Assembly (NCBI GenBank): GCA_016787525.1
Contig: JAEUUP010000004.1
Location: 62,001-126,000 of the forward strand
Reading direction: 5' to 3'
Length of the DNA stretch: 64,000 nucleotides
From: Saprospiraceae bacterium
Lineage (GTDB): Bacteria > Bacteroidota > Bacteroidia > Chitinophagales > Saprospiraceae
A model generated the notes under the pieces. The model was not told the DNA's origin, did no database searches, and saw nothing but the letters and a program-made list of their open reading frames with translations. A program made the position numbers and the translations under genes. Shown here piece by piece: positions 1 through 8,641 of this stretch. Numbering within the stretch: the first letter of the stretch is position 1; each line of letters opens with the position of its first letter.

Positions 1-1472
1 TTAGCGTCGGCATGATTTCAGCATTCGATACACTAAGTACCGTTGGTGGTGGCAACAACTGGAAATGGTCACGTCAATATGGCTCACTCACAAGTGCATC
101 CGATAGTTTTGCACGTATGTTTGTTTTGCCTAATGGGCAACTTTTGGGTGCAGGACACACAGGCTTAGGTGGCAATGTGGCAAATCCTAATTTCTATTTT
201 GTTAAAACCGATACAGCGGGTATCAGCTCATGCAACTATGGCTCTTATTCGCCAGTTGAGCAAGTGTCAAGTGCCGCTTTGTTGGCTATTTTCCAACAAT
301 TCGTCGGTTTAGCACCTGCTTTGACCAATTTGACAACTTATAATGATGCTATTCCAACGGTGACACGTGCCACTTTGGGTGCAACCAATACCATCTGTTC
401 TACCACTATTTGTACCGATACATCGGTTGTTGCAACCGTGACACCACTCACAGCCTGCCGTTTCGATACAGTGACAGTCGCTGCTCGTGGCGCAAGCAGC
501 TATTTGTGGTCAAGTTTAGCTATGCCTACGTCTCGTACAGACTCAACTTTCAAAGTGGTTATTCCTGAATCGGGTACATTTACATTCCTTTTGACGGGTA
601 CACCTCGTGGTGGTTCTTGTTTTGCGGCGAAGTCCATCAATGTTAAAGTTAATCCTTTGCCATTCCCTCCAATTTCAGGTACAGGTTTAGTGCCACGCTT
701 CTTGTGTCAAGGGGATTCCTTGACAGTCATTGGTGGGGCATCTGCAAGTACAGCCTCTGTATTCACATGGTCATCGGCAACCAATTCACCTTGGCGAGCA
801 GGTACCTCGAGAACAAATATTATTGTCAAACCAGTGACTTTTGGCGCACATATTTACAACATCAATATCAAAGATGAAAATGGTTGTGTAAACAATGGTG
901 AAACCACCATCATCGTACGCGACAACGTTACACCAACGGTGACATTCGACCCAATTGGTTGTCCTGGTCCAGATTTGACGTTGCGGGCGCGTGGCACGAA
1001 TGAAGGTGCATCGCCTTTCTTCGATTGGTTGCTCGATGGTCAACTCATCGGCGGTCGTCGCGAATTGATATTGCCTAATGCTATTGGTAAAAAAATACAA
1101 GTGTATATGACTGTTGGCACAGACGTTTGTCCTTTAGCACCTGGCACGCGACAAGTCAAATCGCCTGTCATCACCGTCACTTGTCAAGGTGTTTCGACCA
1201 AAGACATTCCAGAAGGTGTACAAAATATCAGTGTTTATCCCAATCCTACTGAGGGGGCCTTCTCTGTCAAAATTGATTTAGAAACGTCTAAAACAGTTGG
1301 GTTCAGAGTGATGAATATGTTGGGTCAAACATTGCAACAAATCGCTCCACGCACGGTTACAGCAGGCGAAATGATTCAAGAATTTAACTTGAGTAGCGCA
1401 CCTGCGGGCATTTACCTTGTCGAAACAAGATTGGATAATAAGTCAGTTATTACAAAAGTACAAGTACAATAA
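1..1472 (+). CDS. T9SS cargo protein, C-terminal part (5' cut by window edge)
   Basis: The reading frame is open to the left edge, so the true start lies outside the window; the ATG at 12 is just an internal Met. The last about 80 residues form a type A T9SS sorting domain: a YPNPTEG box, then a G-x-Y-L-V near the end and a final basic/hydrophobic strand. This domain directs export through the outer membrane and attachment or release by the PorU/PorV machinery. The middle contains Cys-rich Ig/PKD-like adhesin segments (repeated pattern of C, W-S-S, V-x-V). The N-terminal part resembles beta-propeller or SBBP-type repeats, but I cannot assign a precise fold. Likely a cell-surface or secreted structural/adhesive protein. 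A strong hairpin terminator follows directly. Confidence 0.85.
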   Translation, partial: SVGMISAFDTLSTVGGGNNWKWSRQYGSLTSASDSFARMFVLPNGQLLGAGHTGLGGNVANPNFYFVKTDTAGISSCNYGSYSPVEQVSSAALLAIFQQFVGLAPALTNLTTYNDAIPTVTRATLGATNTICSTTICTDTSVVATVTPLTACRFDTVTVAARGASSYLWSSLAMPTSRTDSTFKVVIPESGTFTFLLTGTPRGGSCFAAKSINVKVNPLPFPPISGTGLVPRFLCQGDSLTVIGGASASTASVFTWSSATNSPWRAGTSRTNIIVKPVTFGAHIYNINIKDENGCVNNGETTIIVRDNVTPTVTFDPIGCPGPDLTLRARGTNEGASPFFDWLLDGQLIGGRRELILPNAIGKKIQVYMTVGTDVCPLAPGTRQVKSPVITVTCQGVSTKDIPEGVQNISVYPNPTEGAFSVKIDLETSKTVGFRVMNMLGQTLQQIAPRTVTAGEMIQEFNLSSAPAGIYLVETRLDNKSVITKVQVQ

Positions 1473-1501
1473 GTAATAGACCGACCGATATGAATGATTT
1501 T

Positions 1502-1536
1502 AAAACCTCGCAGCCCGCTTAGGGTTGTGAGGTTTT
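1502..1536 (+). terminator. Rho-independent terminator after the T9SS cargo gene
   Basis: The stem AAAACCTCGCAGCCC pairs with GGGTTGTGAGGTTTT (two G-T wobbles) around a 5-nt loop and runs into seven T. It lies 30 bp past the stop codon. Confidence 0.85.
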
Positions 1537-1538
1537 TT

Positions 1539-1546
1539 TATATTTG
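1539..1546 (+). promoter_or_regulatory. Possible -7 box for the GNAT gene
   Basis: TATATTTG fits the Bacteroidota -7 consensus TAnnTTTG and sits 20 bp before the ATG at 1566. It overlaps the T-tract of the preceding terminator. No TTG (-33) at the usual 19-20 bp spacing is seen, so the call is tentative. Confidence 0.4.
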
Positions 1547-1565
1547 CATCATCAAATCGAACAAT

Positions 1566-2018
1566 ATGGAGATAATAGACTATACCCCTCAGTACAAAGA
1601 GGATTTCAAACGCTTGAATGTCGAGTGGATTTCGACCTATTTCACCATCGAACCACATGATTTAGAGCAATTGGACGACCCAGAAGGGTATATTTTGAGC
1701 AAAGGCGGCAAAATATTTTTTGCCAAAATCGAAGAGGCTATCATTGGTACTTGTGCTTTGATAAAAGTATCGGATACCAGCTACGAGCTTGCCAAAATGG
1801 GCGTATCCCCTCAGTATCAAGGTCTTGGAGCAGGTAAAAAATTGTGTTTACGCGTCATCGAAGCTGCCAAAGATTTAGGTTGTAAACATTTGTTTTTAGA
1901 ATCCAACAAACGCTTGACACCTGCCTTGGCAATGTATAAAGCTTTGGGATTCAATGAAGTACCCATCGGCGACACGCCTTATGCTCGCGCAGATTTTAGA
2001 GCTGAAATGTTTTTTTGA
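1566..2018 (+). CDS. GNAT-family N-acetyltransferase
   Basis: A 150-residue protein with the GNAT acetyl-CoA site: the beta4/alpha3 region reads MGVSPQYQGLGAGKKL, matching the family's R/Q-x-x-G-x-G/A pyrophosphate-binding loop, followed by a helix and the strand ending in LESN with a late GF motif. Such enzymes transfer acetyl from acetyl-CoA to an amine; the substrate cannot be read from the sequence. A longer frame begins at 1494, but its extra 24 codons would run through the upstream terminator hairpin, so I chose the ATG at 1566. Two copies of the dispersed 10-mer lie in the gene, each read as PQY; one is in the acetyl-CoA loop itself. Confidence 0.85.
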   Translation: MEIIDYTPQYKEDFKRLNVEWISTYFTIEPHDLEQLDDPEGYILSKGGKIFFAKIEEAIIGTCALIKVSDTSYELAKMGVSPQYQGLGAGKKLCLRVIEAAKDLGCKHLFLESNKRLTPALAMYKALGFNEVPIGDTPYARADFRAEMFF

Positions 2019-2193
2019 AAAATATAAAAATGACTGCCTGCAAAAAGGTTGATAGAGATTAACTTCAAGAATCGTGGCTGCTCAACTTGTTAATTTTATC
2101 TAAATGTGTCAAAAACGATTGTTTCTCGTCTGAAAATCACTCAGTTTTGCAAGCAGAAACATACAATTGAAAATAAAAAAATTCTAAAATCTT

Positions 2194-3609
2194 ATGAGCA
2201 TATCAAAAGTATTATTGCTGGCTCTTTTATTGCCTTTGACAAACCTTTCAGCACAAAAAACGACAAAAATTAACTTCAAAATCAGTGGTTATACTGAGGG
2301 GGGGACAGTAAAATTATTAGGGAGCTTGTTCGACCAAAACTATTTGGCAGATACAGTCCGTTTGTCTCCCGATGGCAGTGCTTCGTTCACAAACGCAGAA
2401 GGTTTCAAAGAAGGTATGTATTATCTTTTGACACCTGATAAAAACAATTTTCAGTTCATCATAGCAGGTGGTGAGAATGATTTTACCCTCAAAACATCGA
2501 AAGACAACCTTGTTCTGGGTATGTCGGTCGTAGGTTCAATAGAAAATAAATTGCTCTACGACAATGCCCGCTATCAAACGGCTCTCGAAGCTAAATACAA
2601 TGCTCTGTCGCAACAATTAAAAGCGGTGCAGCCTAATACCCCTCAGTATGTGGACTTATCGAATCAGCAAAAAGCATTGTTGGAAGAAAGGGATGCAAAA
2701 TTGCAAACTTTGAAAAAAGAATATCCGAATGCCTTGTTCACAAAATTCAAATTAGCAGGGCAAAACCCTAAAATTCGCATGGAATACCGTGCCAATGGTT
2801 CATTAGACAGCTCTGCAACCATGTTCAACTATCGCCGCGACTGGTGGAATGATGTGGACTTTACCGATGGTCGCTTGCTGCGTACGCCTGTTTTTTTCAC
2901 CAAATTGAAGCGTTATATTCAAGAGTTTACGACACAGCACCAAGACTCTCTCATTGCTGCCGCAGATTATCTTTTGCCTAAAACTTTAACCAATGATGAG
3001 TTATTCAACGCCACAGCATCATGGATTGCAAGCCAATACAAGCCAGGGCAAGCAAAAATCATGGATGGTGAAGCTGTTTATGCCCATGTTGTTTTGAAAT
3101 ATTTTACACCTGATAAAGTCAAAGACATTTCAAAAGAAGACCTCGAAAGTACTCGCAAACGTGCCGCTGAAATGTTGCCCAGCCTATTAGGTAAAACGGG
3201 GCAAGATGTATGGGGCGTTGACAAAAACAATCAACGTCGCAATTTGTACAGCCTCAACGCCACGTTTAAAGTTGTGTTCATCTACAATCCCGATTGTGAA
3301 CACTGTCAAGAAGAAACACCTCGCCTACGTACCGTCTATGACCAATGGAAATCGCGTGGTGTAGAAGTCTTCAGCCTCGTTGCAAACGCTAAAAACCGTG
3401 AAGAATGGTTGAATTTTGGTAAAAAATACGGTGTTAACTGGACAGATGTGTACGACCCTCAACTCGAAAGCCGTTTTCACGAAAAATACTTCGTTGACAT
3501 CACGCCTGAAGTTTATGTGTTGGATAAAAACAATAAAATCATAGCTAAAAACTTGAAACCCAACCAATTACCAGAACTTTTTGAAAGCGAATTGGCGAAG
3601 ATGAAATAG
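2194..3609 (+). CDS. Secreted DUF4369 / TlpA-like thioredoxin-fold protein
   Basis: A 471-residue protein. Residues 1-20 are a signal peptide ending in LSAQ. Residues about 25-120 match the beta-rich DUF4369 domain usual in Bacteroidota periplasmic thiol proteins; a helical middle (about 120-330) resembles DUF5106. The C-terminal 140 residues form a thioredoxin/TlpA fold with a CEHC redox pair (about residue 368) after the strand VVFIYNPD, and a cis-Pro segment (DITPEVYV). It probably acts as a periplasmic thiol-disulfide oxidoreductase, in cytochrome maturation or oxidative stress. It is monocistronic: 175 bp upstream contain no gene and a perfect hairpin follows 21 bp after the stop. Copies of the 10-mer encode YTEGG and PQY. 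Confidence 0.85.
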   Translation: MSISKVLLLALLLPLTNLSAQKTTKINFKISGYTEGGTVKLLGSLFDQNYLADTVRLSPDGSASFTNAEGFKEGMYYLLTPDKNNFQFIIAGGENDFTLKTSKDNLVLGMSVVGSIENKLLYDNARYQTALEAKYNALSQQLKAVQPNTPQYVDLSNQQKALLEERDAKLQTLKKEYPNALFTKFKLAGQNPKIRMEYRANGSLDSSATMFNYRRDWWNDVDFTDGRLLRTPVFFTKLKRYIQEFTTQHQDSLIAAADYLLPKTLTNDELFNATASWIASQYKPGQAKIMDGEAVYAHVVLKYFTPDKVKDISKEDLESTRKRAAEMLPSLLGKTGQDVWGVDKNNQRRNLYSLNATFKVVFIYNPDCEHCQEETPRLRTVYDQWKSRGVEVFSLVANAKNREEWLNFGKKYGVNWTDVYDPQLESRFHEKYFVDITPEVYVLDKNNKIIAKNLKPNQLPELFESELAKMK

Positions 3610-3630
3610 AAGTGAAGGCAGTTGTCAGAA

Positions 3631-3671
3631 ACAAAGGCGATGAAACCCCTCAGTAGTTTCATCGCCTTTGT
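3631..3671 (+). terminator. Perfect 16-bp hairpin with the 10-mer in its loop
   Basis: ACAAAGGCGATGAAAC pairs exactly with GTTTCATCGCCTTTGT. The 9-nt loop is CCCTCAGTA, the dispersed motif; with the last stem C the full CCCCTCAGTA is present (3646-3655). No T-tract follows, so it may be a weak terminator or a transcript-end stabiliser between the thioredoxin gene and rnpB. Confidence 0.6.
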
Positions 3672-3684
3672 TCGTAAAAAAACA

Positions 3685-3692
3685 TACCTTTG
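3685..3692 (+). promoter_or_regulatory. -7 box of rnpB
   Basis: TACCTTTG matches TAnnTTTG and lies 8-9 bp before the inferred 5' end of RNase P RNA. No well-spaced TTG is obvious. Confidence 0.55.
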
Positions 3693-3699
3693 CCTCCCA

Positions 3700-4093
3700 A
3701 TTGCTCACCAACCTATCGCGGTGCTGCGGAAGCAGCAATGAGGAAAGTCCGAACAACGTAGAGCGCCACACCACCTAACGGGTGGGTTCTGCCGAAGGGT
3801 AGAAACAGAGAGTGTCACAGAAAATAACCGCTCCGACGTGTCGGAGTAAGGGTGAAAACGGGCGGTAAGAGCGCACGGCGTTTCGTAGTAATACGAAAGG
3901 CGGATAAACCTTGTGGGTTGAAATGCCAAATAAACCATGACGTAGCAACTTCGGTTGCCACACAGTGTTGCTCGCGCTGCATGGAGGGTAGGCAGATACA
4001 GCATTTTAGTGATAAAATGCGTAGATAAATGATAGGTAAATTGTGCCGATTTTTTCGGTGCGAGGAACAGAATTCGGCTTATCGGTGAGCAAT
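3700..4093 (+). ncRNA. rnpB: RNase P RNA (bacterial type A)
   Basis: The catalytic RNA that trims tRNA 5' leaders. Diagnostic pieces are visible: GAGGAAAGTCCG (conserved region I, about 3738), ACAGAAAATAACCGC (about 3818), and the closing P1 helix in which TTGCTCACC at the 5' end (3701) pairs with GGTGAGCAA at the 3' end (4084). Length of about 394 nt is normal. It is followed by a run of seven T. Several short open frames overlap this region on the minus strand; they are artefacts of a structured RNA and were not called. Confidence 0.93.
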
Positions 4094-4106
4094 TTTTTTC
4101 TAAAAA

Positions 4107-4145
4107 CAAAAATCCCGCTTCCACCGAAGTGAAGAACGAGATTTT
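4107..4145 (-). terminator. Hairpin between rnpB and the Fe-S carrier gene
   Basis: On the minus strand AAAATCTCGTTCTTC folds with GAAGCGGGATTTTT (imperfect, wobble pairs) and runs into T-rich sequence. It serves the minus-strand gene ending at 4228 and may also stop rnpB transcription. Confidence 0.55.
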
Positions 4146-4227
4146 ATACTTATACATAAAACTTACCGAGTTAGAGGGTGCAAACGGTCATCTTTTTGAA
4201 AAAAGAGAGACACTATCACACAAAATT

Positions 4228-4590
4228 TTACGCCGCAAATGACGTGCCACATCCACAAGTATCTGTCGCATTTGGATTATTAAATGCAAATCCGCGATTG
4301 TTCAGACCATCTAAAAAATCAATTTCCATGCCAAGAAGATAAATGGCGTGTGCTTTTTGCATCAAAACTTTTACTCCATTCACAACATAAATATCATCAC
4401 TGTCTTTAGGCTCATCGAAACCCAAAACATAAGAAAAGCCTGAACAGCCACCGCCTTTGACACCCACGCGCAAGCCGTATTCAGCTGGTATATTTTGTTC
4501 TGAAATAATGGTTTTGAGTTGCTTGATAGCACCTGAAGTTAAGGAAATTGGCTGTGTTTTTACATTTTCTGCTACTGCATTCATTGTCAA
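4228..4590 (-). CDS. A-type iron-sulfur carrier (IscA/SufA/ErpA family)
   Basis: A 120-residue HesB/IscA-family protein. The three conserved cysteines are present: C49 in GGGCSGF, and C112 and C114 in TCGCG near the C terminus. These ligate a transient Fe-S cluster or iron that is passed to apo-enzymes. Length is typical. No other isc/suf gene lies next to it, as often seen for ErpA-like carriers in Bacteroidota. Met1 or Met3 (MTM) could be the start. The IscA, SufA and ErpA subtypes cannot be separated from sequence alone. Confidence 0.9.
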   Translation of the reverse strand: MTMNAVAENVKTQPISLTSGAIKQLKTIISEQNIPAEYGLRVGVKGGGCSGFSYVLGFDEPKDSDDIYVVNGVKVLMQKAHAIYLLGMEIDFLDGLNNRGFAFNNPNATDTCGCGTSFAA

Positions 4591-4694
4591 AATATTATTT
4601 AATTACAAAATTAATCTGAATCTGAGAATTAACAAAAGGATTCTCAAAACTTCTGAAAAACAAATTTGTACCCTTTTTTGTTTAGGCTTGATAA

Positions 4695-5123
4695 TCAATG
4701 TTTTGTCAATAAAAATTCTACGGCCAATTTATAACCCATCAAACCCATGCCAACAATTATGCCTGCGGCTTTTGCCGAAAGATAAGAATGGTGGCGAAAT
4801 GACTCGCGTGCATGAACATTTGATATATGTACTTCGACAACTGGCACTTGTATGCCCGCAATGGCATCGCCGATGGCAACACTTGTGTGTGTCAAACCGC
4901 CTGCATTGAACACGATACCGAGATAATCATTGTCGAAACCTACTTCGTGTAGTTTATCAATCAAAACACCTTCATGGTTCGATTGTAGATATTCGATGGA
5001 TACTGAGGGGTAGTTTTTGCGCAAAATATCGAGATAATCTTCAAACGTTGCGCTACCATAAATATGTGGTTCGCGTTTACCCAAAAGGTTCAAATTAGGT
5101 CCATTTAAAATAAGTATCTTCAT
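4695..5123 (-). CDS. aroQ: Type II 3-dehydroquinate dehydratase
   Basis: Shikimate pathway enzyme converting 3-dehydroquinate to 3-dehydroshikimate by anti elimination; a cytosolic dodecamer. The 142 residues show the N-terminal NGPNLNLLG strand-loop, the lid residues R17 and catalytic Y22, then E97/H99 in VEVHISN and R106 in HARE, the full type II active site. It is transcribed divergently from the oxidoreductase at 5210, with 86 bp between them. The dispersed 10-mer lies inside (5001-5010) and is read as PSV in the helix-strand region YPSVSIEY, so even this compact core enzyme has accommodated it. Confidence 0.95.
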   Translation of the reverse strand: MKILILNGPNLNLLGKREPHIYGSATFEDYLDILRKNYPSVSIEYLQSNHEGVLIDKLHEVGFDNDYLGIVFNAGGLTHTSVAIGDAIAGIQVPVVEVHISNVHARESFRHHSYLSAKAAGIIVGMGLMGYKLAVEFLLTKH

Positions 5124-5209
5124 ATTGCCTATTTTTGCGGCAAATGTAGTAGTTGTTTTCGGTAAAAACCGTTATTTCGTCCATCCAATCATTGTAAAAA
5201 GTTTAAAAT

Positions 5210-6214
5210 ATGCAAAACAAACAAATCCGCCTTGCAGCGCGCCCAATCGGAAATCCAAAAGACACTGATTTTCAATTGACTATCGAAGAACTCCCCCTCC
5301 TCAGTACCAATGATGTTTTGGTGGAAGTGCATCAACTCTCACTTGACCCAGCTATGCGTGGCTGGATGAACGCAGCACGCTCTTATATTCGTCCTGTCGA
5401 AATCGGCGAAGTTATGCGTGCAGGTGGCGCAGGAAAAGTGATTGCGTCCGAAAACCCCAAATTTGCTGTAGGCGATTTTGTAACAGGTAGCCCGAGCATT
5501 CAGCAGTATTGGTTGGCAAAAGAAGGTAAAGGCGTTACGAAAATTGACACACGACTTGCCCCACTCAGTATTTGGCTTTCGACACTCGGCATGACAGGTA
5601 TGACAGCCTATTTCGGTTTGCTCGATATTGGTGAAGCGAAAGAAGGCGATGTAGTGGTTGTATCTGGTGGTGCAGGTGCTGTGGGTTCAGTTGTGGGTCA
5701 AGTGGCTAAAATCAAAGGCTGTCGGGTGGTCGGCATTGCTGGTGGACAGGACAAAGTAGATTATATGCTCAACGAACTGGGTTATGATGCAGCTATTGAC
5801 TATCGCGCAGGCAATCTGCGAACAGCTTTGCGCAAAGCCTGTCCAGAAGGTATTGATGTTTATTTTGATAATGTCGGTGGTGAAATTTTAGATACCTGCT
5901 TGAGTATGTTGCGCATGAAAGCCCGAGTCGTCATCTGCGGAGCCATTTCACAATACAATGCGACTGAGGGAGTATCAGGTCCTAAAAATTACTTATCCCT
6001 TTTGGTCAATCGCGCTAAAATGGAAGGTTTCGTCGTTTTTGATTATGCGTCTCGTTATGCAGAAGCCGCAATGGCAATGGGTCAATGGCTACGCGAAGGT
6101 AAAATGAAATCGAAAGAACACATCGTTGAAGGCGGAGTTGAAGATTTTTTACCAACTTTGATGACACTCTTTGAAGGCGATAAAATTGGCAAATTGATTT
6201 TGAAATTGGTTTGA
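5210..6214 (+). CDS. NADP-dependent oxidoreductase, zinc-free MDR family
   Basis: 334 residues with the medium-chain dehydrogenase/reductase layout: GroES-like N-terminal half and a Rossmann half with the nucleotide loop SGGAGAVGSVVGQ (about 150-163). DPAMRGWM in the N-terminal half, the DVYFDNVGGE segment and the absence of a Cys/His zinc set place it with leukotriene-B4/prostaglandin reductase-like enzymes (bacterial CurA/YncB type), which reduce activated double bonds of enones or aldehydes using NADPH. The physiological substrate is unknown. Near copies of the 10-mer occur at about 5299 and 5963. Confidence 0.88.
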   Translation: MQNKQIRLAARPIGNPKDTDFQLTIEELPLLSTNDVLVEVHQLSLDPAMRGWMNAARSYIRPVEIGEVMRAGGAGKVIASENPKFAVGDFVTGSPSIQQYWLAKEGKGVTKIDTRLAPLSIWLSTLGMTGMTAYFGLLDIGEAKEGDVVVVSGGAGAVGSVVGQVAKIKGCRVVGIAGGQDKVDYMLNELGYDAAIDYRAGNLRTALRKACPEGIDVYFDNVGGEILDTCLSMLRMKARVVICGAISQYNATEGVSGPKNYLSLLVNRAKMEGFVVFDYASRYAEAAMAMGQWLREGKMKSKEHIVEGGVEDFLPTLMTLFEGDKIGKLILKLV

Positions 6215-6240
6215 TTTCTAAAATAAATTGGCTAATTTTG
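6211..6240 (+). promoter_or_regulatory. Bacteroidota-type promoter (TTG-N19-TAATTTTG)
   Basis: TTG at 6211-6213 and TAATTTTG at 6233-6240 are 19 bp apart, the standard spacing. It starts at the stop of the oxidoreductase gene and drives the broken gene at 6281 and perhaps the Omp85 gene behind it. Confidence 0.6.
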
Positions 6241-6280
6241 CCTAAATCGAAGCGATATTACTATCAGAAAACAAACATTT

Positions 6281-6744
6281 ATGCCTAAAAAAAACAAACA
6301 TACGCCTATCGGGAAGTCGGAACAAAACGTTTATGAAGGAAATCTTTATGATAAGATTTTTAAAGAGAATGCGGAAGAGATTTTCATGCCCTTAGTTGAA
6401 GCAAGATTAGGTATCAAGATAAAAAAGTTTATCGCTCTGCCTACAAAAATGCAAACAACAACAGAACCTTAGCACGATTAAGAAAAATAGAAGATTTAAC
6501 TTTAAAAATTGCTGAAGAAATGCCAATAACTTATGACATCGAAACAGATTATTTCTACAAAAAAGGCATCGAAAAAGGTATGTCAGCAAAAGACCACGAA
6601 TTGAAATACCATTTCGTTGTCAGTCTTTTAGAAAACACCGATTTTGATGACAATAAAATCGCACTCATTGCAGGCGTTGAGTTCGATTTCGTGGCTAAAA
6701 TTCGTGAAAGTTTGATAAAAAAATCAGATGCGGCTAATCAATAG
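6281..6744 (+). pseudogene. Remnant of a PD-(D/E)XK transposase/Rpn-like nuclease gene
   Basis: Two pieces of one protein lie in different frames. The first (6281-6472) begins MPKKNKHTPIGKSEQN and continues DKIFKENAEEIFMPL, the usual N terminus of Bacteroidota Rpn/transposase-like nucleases of about 280-300 residues. The second, readable from about 6424 in another frame (KVYRSAYKNANNN, then IEDLTLKIAEEMP and FYKKGIEKG), is the C-terminal end. Everything between, including the nuclease core, has been deleted, with a frame change at about 6420-6430. The promoter is intact. The second piece overlaps the start of the next gene by 17 bp. A short C-terminal peptide could still be made from the ATG at 6520, but activity is not expected. 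Confidence 0.7.
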
Positions 6745-8539
6745 CTCTAAAATCAGTCTGTGGCTCTTATCATTGACTTTTGTTTTCTTGTCACAAAGCA
6801 AGATGATGGCTCAAATGACCGTCCAATTGTCTTTTGAGAGTGCCACAGACTCTATTCTTTTTTATAAAATAAATCCCAATTTCATCTCGACAGCGTCAGA
6901 TTCTATTGAAGTTCGCAAAATACTGAGGGGGTGTTTGCAGCAACTTCATACTCAATCTTTTTTAGAATCGGCGATTGACTCTCTCGTTTTTTCACCTAAA
7001 AAATACAAAGCCTATCTGCACATCGGTCAGTCCTACAAGTGGGCAAAATTGCGCAATGGCAATATCAACACCAACTATTTGTCGCAAGTAGGTTATCGTG
7101 AACGGCTTTTCGATAACAAGCCTTTCTCACCTAAAGAACTTGCTGATTTAGAACAAAAACTTCTGAATTTTGCAGAAGATACAGGTTTTCCATTTGCGCA
7201 AGTGTGGTTAGATAGTATCGCAATCACTCACTCGACCGTTTCTGCATCTTTGATGATGCAAACAGGGCAAATGTTTCGATTTGACAGCATTGAGTTGTCT
7301 GGTTTTGTGAAAATCTCGTCGCGTTTTTTAGAAAATTATTTAGACATCAAAAAAGGCAGTCTTTTTAGTCGAACCAAAACCTTAAAAATATCAAATCGGC
7401 TCAGTGAGTTGCCTTATCTGATGCTCAAAAAGCCACCAATTGTGAGGTTTACTGAGGGGGGGCATTCTGTGGTTAATTTATTTTTAGACAATCGGAAAGC
7501 ATCTCGTTGGGATTTTCTGGTGGGGGTGCAACCGACGACGCAGCCCGATGGGTCACAAAAATTTGGTATCACCTTTAACGGAACGGCGGATTTTCAGAAT
7601 ATTTTTGGCGTTGGCGAACGCATTTTTGCCAATTTTGAAAACCTGCGTCCGCAATCGCCTCGGCTTAATTTGAAGGTTTCCTATCCTTATATTTTGAATT
7701 TGCCTTATGGTTTTGATGGTGCATTTGATTTGTACAAAAGAGATTCGACTTATATCGAAACTCATGCTAATGCGGGTGTGCAGTATCTATTGAGTGGCAC
7801 GGATTATTTGAAATTGTTTTGGCAAAATTATACTTCTAATAATTTGATTGTCAATAAAATACAAATTCTTCAAACACGCCGCCTACCTTCTACGCTCGAT
7901 GTTTCGACTCATACATTGGGTTTAGAATTTCAAAAACAGCAACTCGACTATCGCCTCAATCCACGTCGCGGGTGGTTCGTTTTACTGAGGGGGGGCGCGG
8001 GTATTCGCAATGTGCGTCCCAATAGTGATATTTTAGATATAAAAGACGCGAGTTTTGAGGGAAAAGCACTCTATGATACGGTTAGTTTGCGCAGTTTTCA
8101 GTATCGTTTGGACAATAAAACAGAGTTTTACGCGCCTATTTTGAAGAGAAGTACCTTTAAAATAGCTTTGACAAGTGGTTGGTTATTCACGTCATCACCT
8201 ATTTCACAGAATGAGCAATACCGCATTGGCGGCAACCGATTACTGAGGGGGTTCGATGAGGAGAGTCTTTTCGCCACACGCTATGCCGTTGGAACGCTCG
8301 AATATCGTCTTTTGATTGGGCGAAATTCTTTTTTGTACGCTTTTGGCGATATTGGGTATGTTGAAAATAAAACGAGAACCGCGCAAACCACAGATACACC
8401 GCTGGGTTTTGGCACGGGTATTACGTTTGAAACAAATGTCGGCTTATTTGGTGTGACTTTGGCTGTGGGTCGTCAACAAAATAATCCCATTGATTTTCGG
8501 AACGTGAAAACGCATTTTGGCTATGTCAGTTTGTTTTAG
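6728..8539 (+). CDS. Omp85/TamA-like outer-membrane barrel protein
   Basis: 603 residues: N-terminal signal peptide (hydrophobic run SLWLLSLTFVFL, then SQSKMMAQ), POTRA-like alpha/beta segments (about 60-240), then a long run of amphipathic beta strands. GGNRLLRGFDEESL (about residue 505) is the (V)RG(F/Y) lid signature of the Omp85 (BamA/TamA/D15) superfamily, and the protein ends in an aromatic residue, as barrels do. Such proteins insert or export outer-membrane proteins or lipids. It has fewer POTRA repeats than BamA, so I favour a TamA-like or generic surface-antigen role. Four copies of the 10-mer encode ILRG, TEGG, LLRGG and the LLRG of the lid itself. Confidence 0.87.
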   Translation: MRLINSSKISLWLLSLTFVFLSQSKMMAQMTVQLSFESATDSILFYKINPNFISTASDSIEVRKILRGCLQQLHTQSFLESAIDSLVFSPKKYKAYLHIGQSYKWAKLRNGNINTNYLSQVGYRERLFDNKPFSPKELADLEQKLLNFAEDTGFPFAQVWLDSIAITHSTVSASLMMQTGQMFRFDSIELSGFVKISSRFLENYLDIKKGSLFSRTKTLKISNRLSELPYLMLKKPPIVRFTEGGHSVVNLFLDNRKASRWDFLVGVQPTTQPDGSQKFGITFNGTADFQNIFGVGERIFANFENLRPQSPRLNLKVSYPYILNLPYGFDGAFDLYKRDSTYIETHANAGVQYLLSGTDYLKLFWQNYTSNNLIVNKIQILQTRRLPSTLDVSTHTLGLEFQKQQLDYRLNPRRGWFVLLRGGAGIRNVRPNSDILDIKDASFEGKALYDTVSLRSFQYRLDNKTEFYAPILKRSTFKIALTSGWLFTSSPISQNEQYRIGGNRLLRGFDEESLFATRYAVGTLEYRLLIGRNSFLYAFGDIGYVENKTRTAQTTDTPLGFGTGITFETNVGLFGVTLAVGRQQNNPIDFRNVKTHFGYVSLF

Positions 8540-8629
8540 CACACTAACTGTGAGGCAAAAACGAAAATAAAAACCATTCAATTCCATAAAATCACACAAA
8601 TACTCATTCAAAAAACACCTCAATTACCC

Positions 8630-8637
8630 TAACTTTG
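8630..8637 (+). promoter_or_regulatory. -7 box immediately before mfd
   Basis: TAACTTTG matches TAnnTTTG and ends 4 bp before the GTG at 8642. If used, transcription would start at or within a few bases of the GTG, giving a leaderless or near-leaderless mRNA. No clear -33 TTG. Confidence 0.45.
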
Positions 8638-8641
8638 CCCT

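Noticed and set aside
3705-4157. 150-codon minus-strand frame
   Set aside because: It overlaps RNase P RNA, whose conserved regions and P1 helix explain the sequence.
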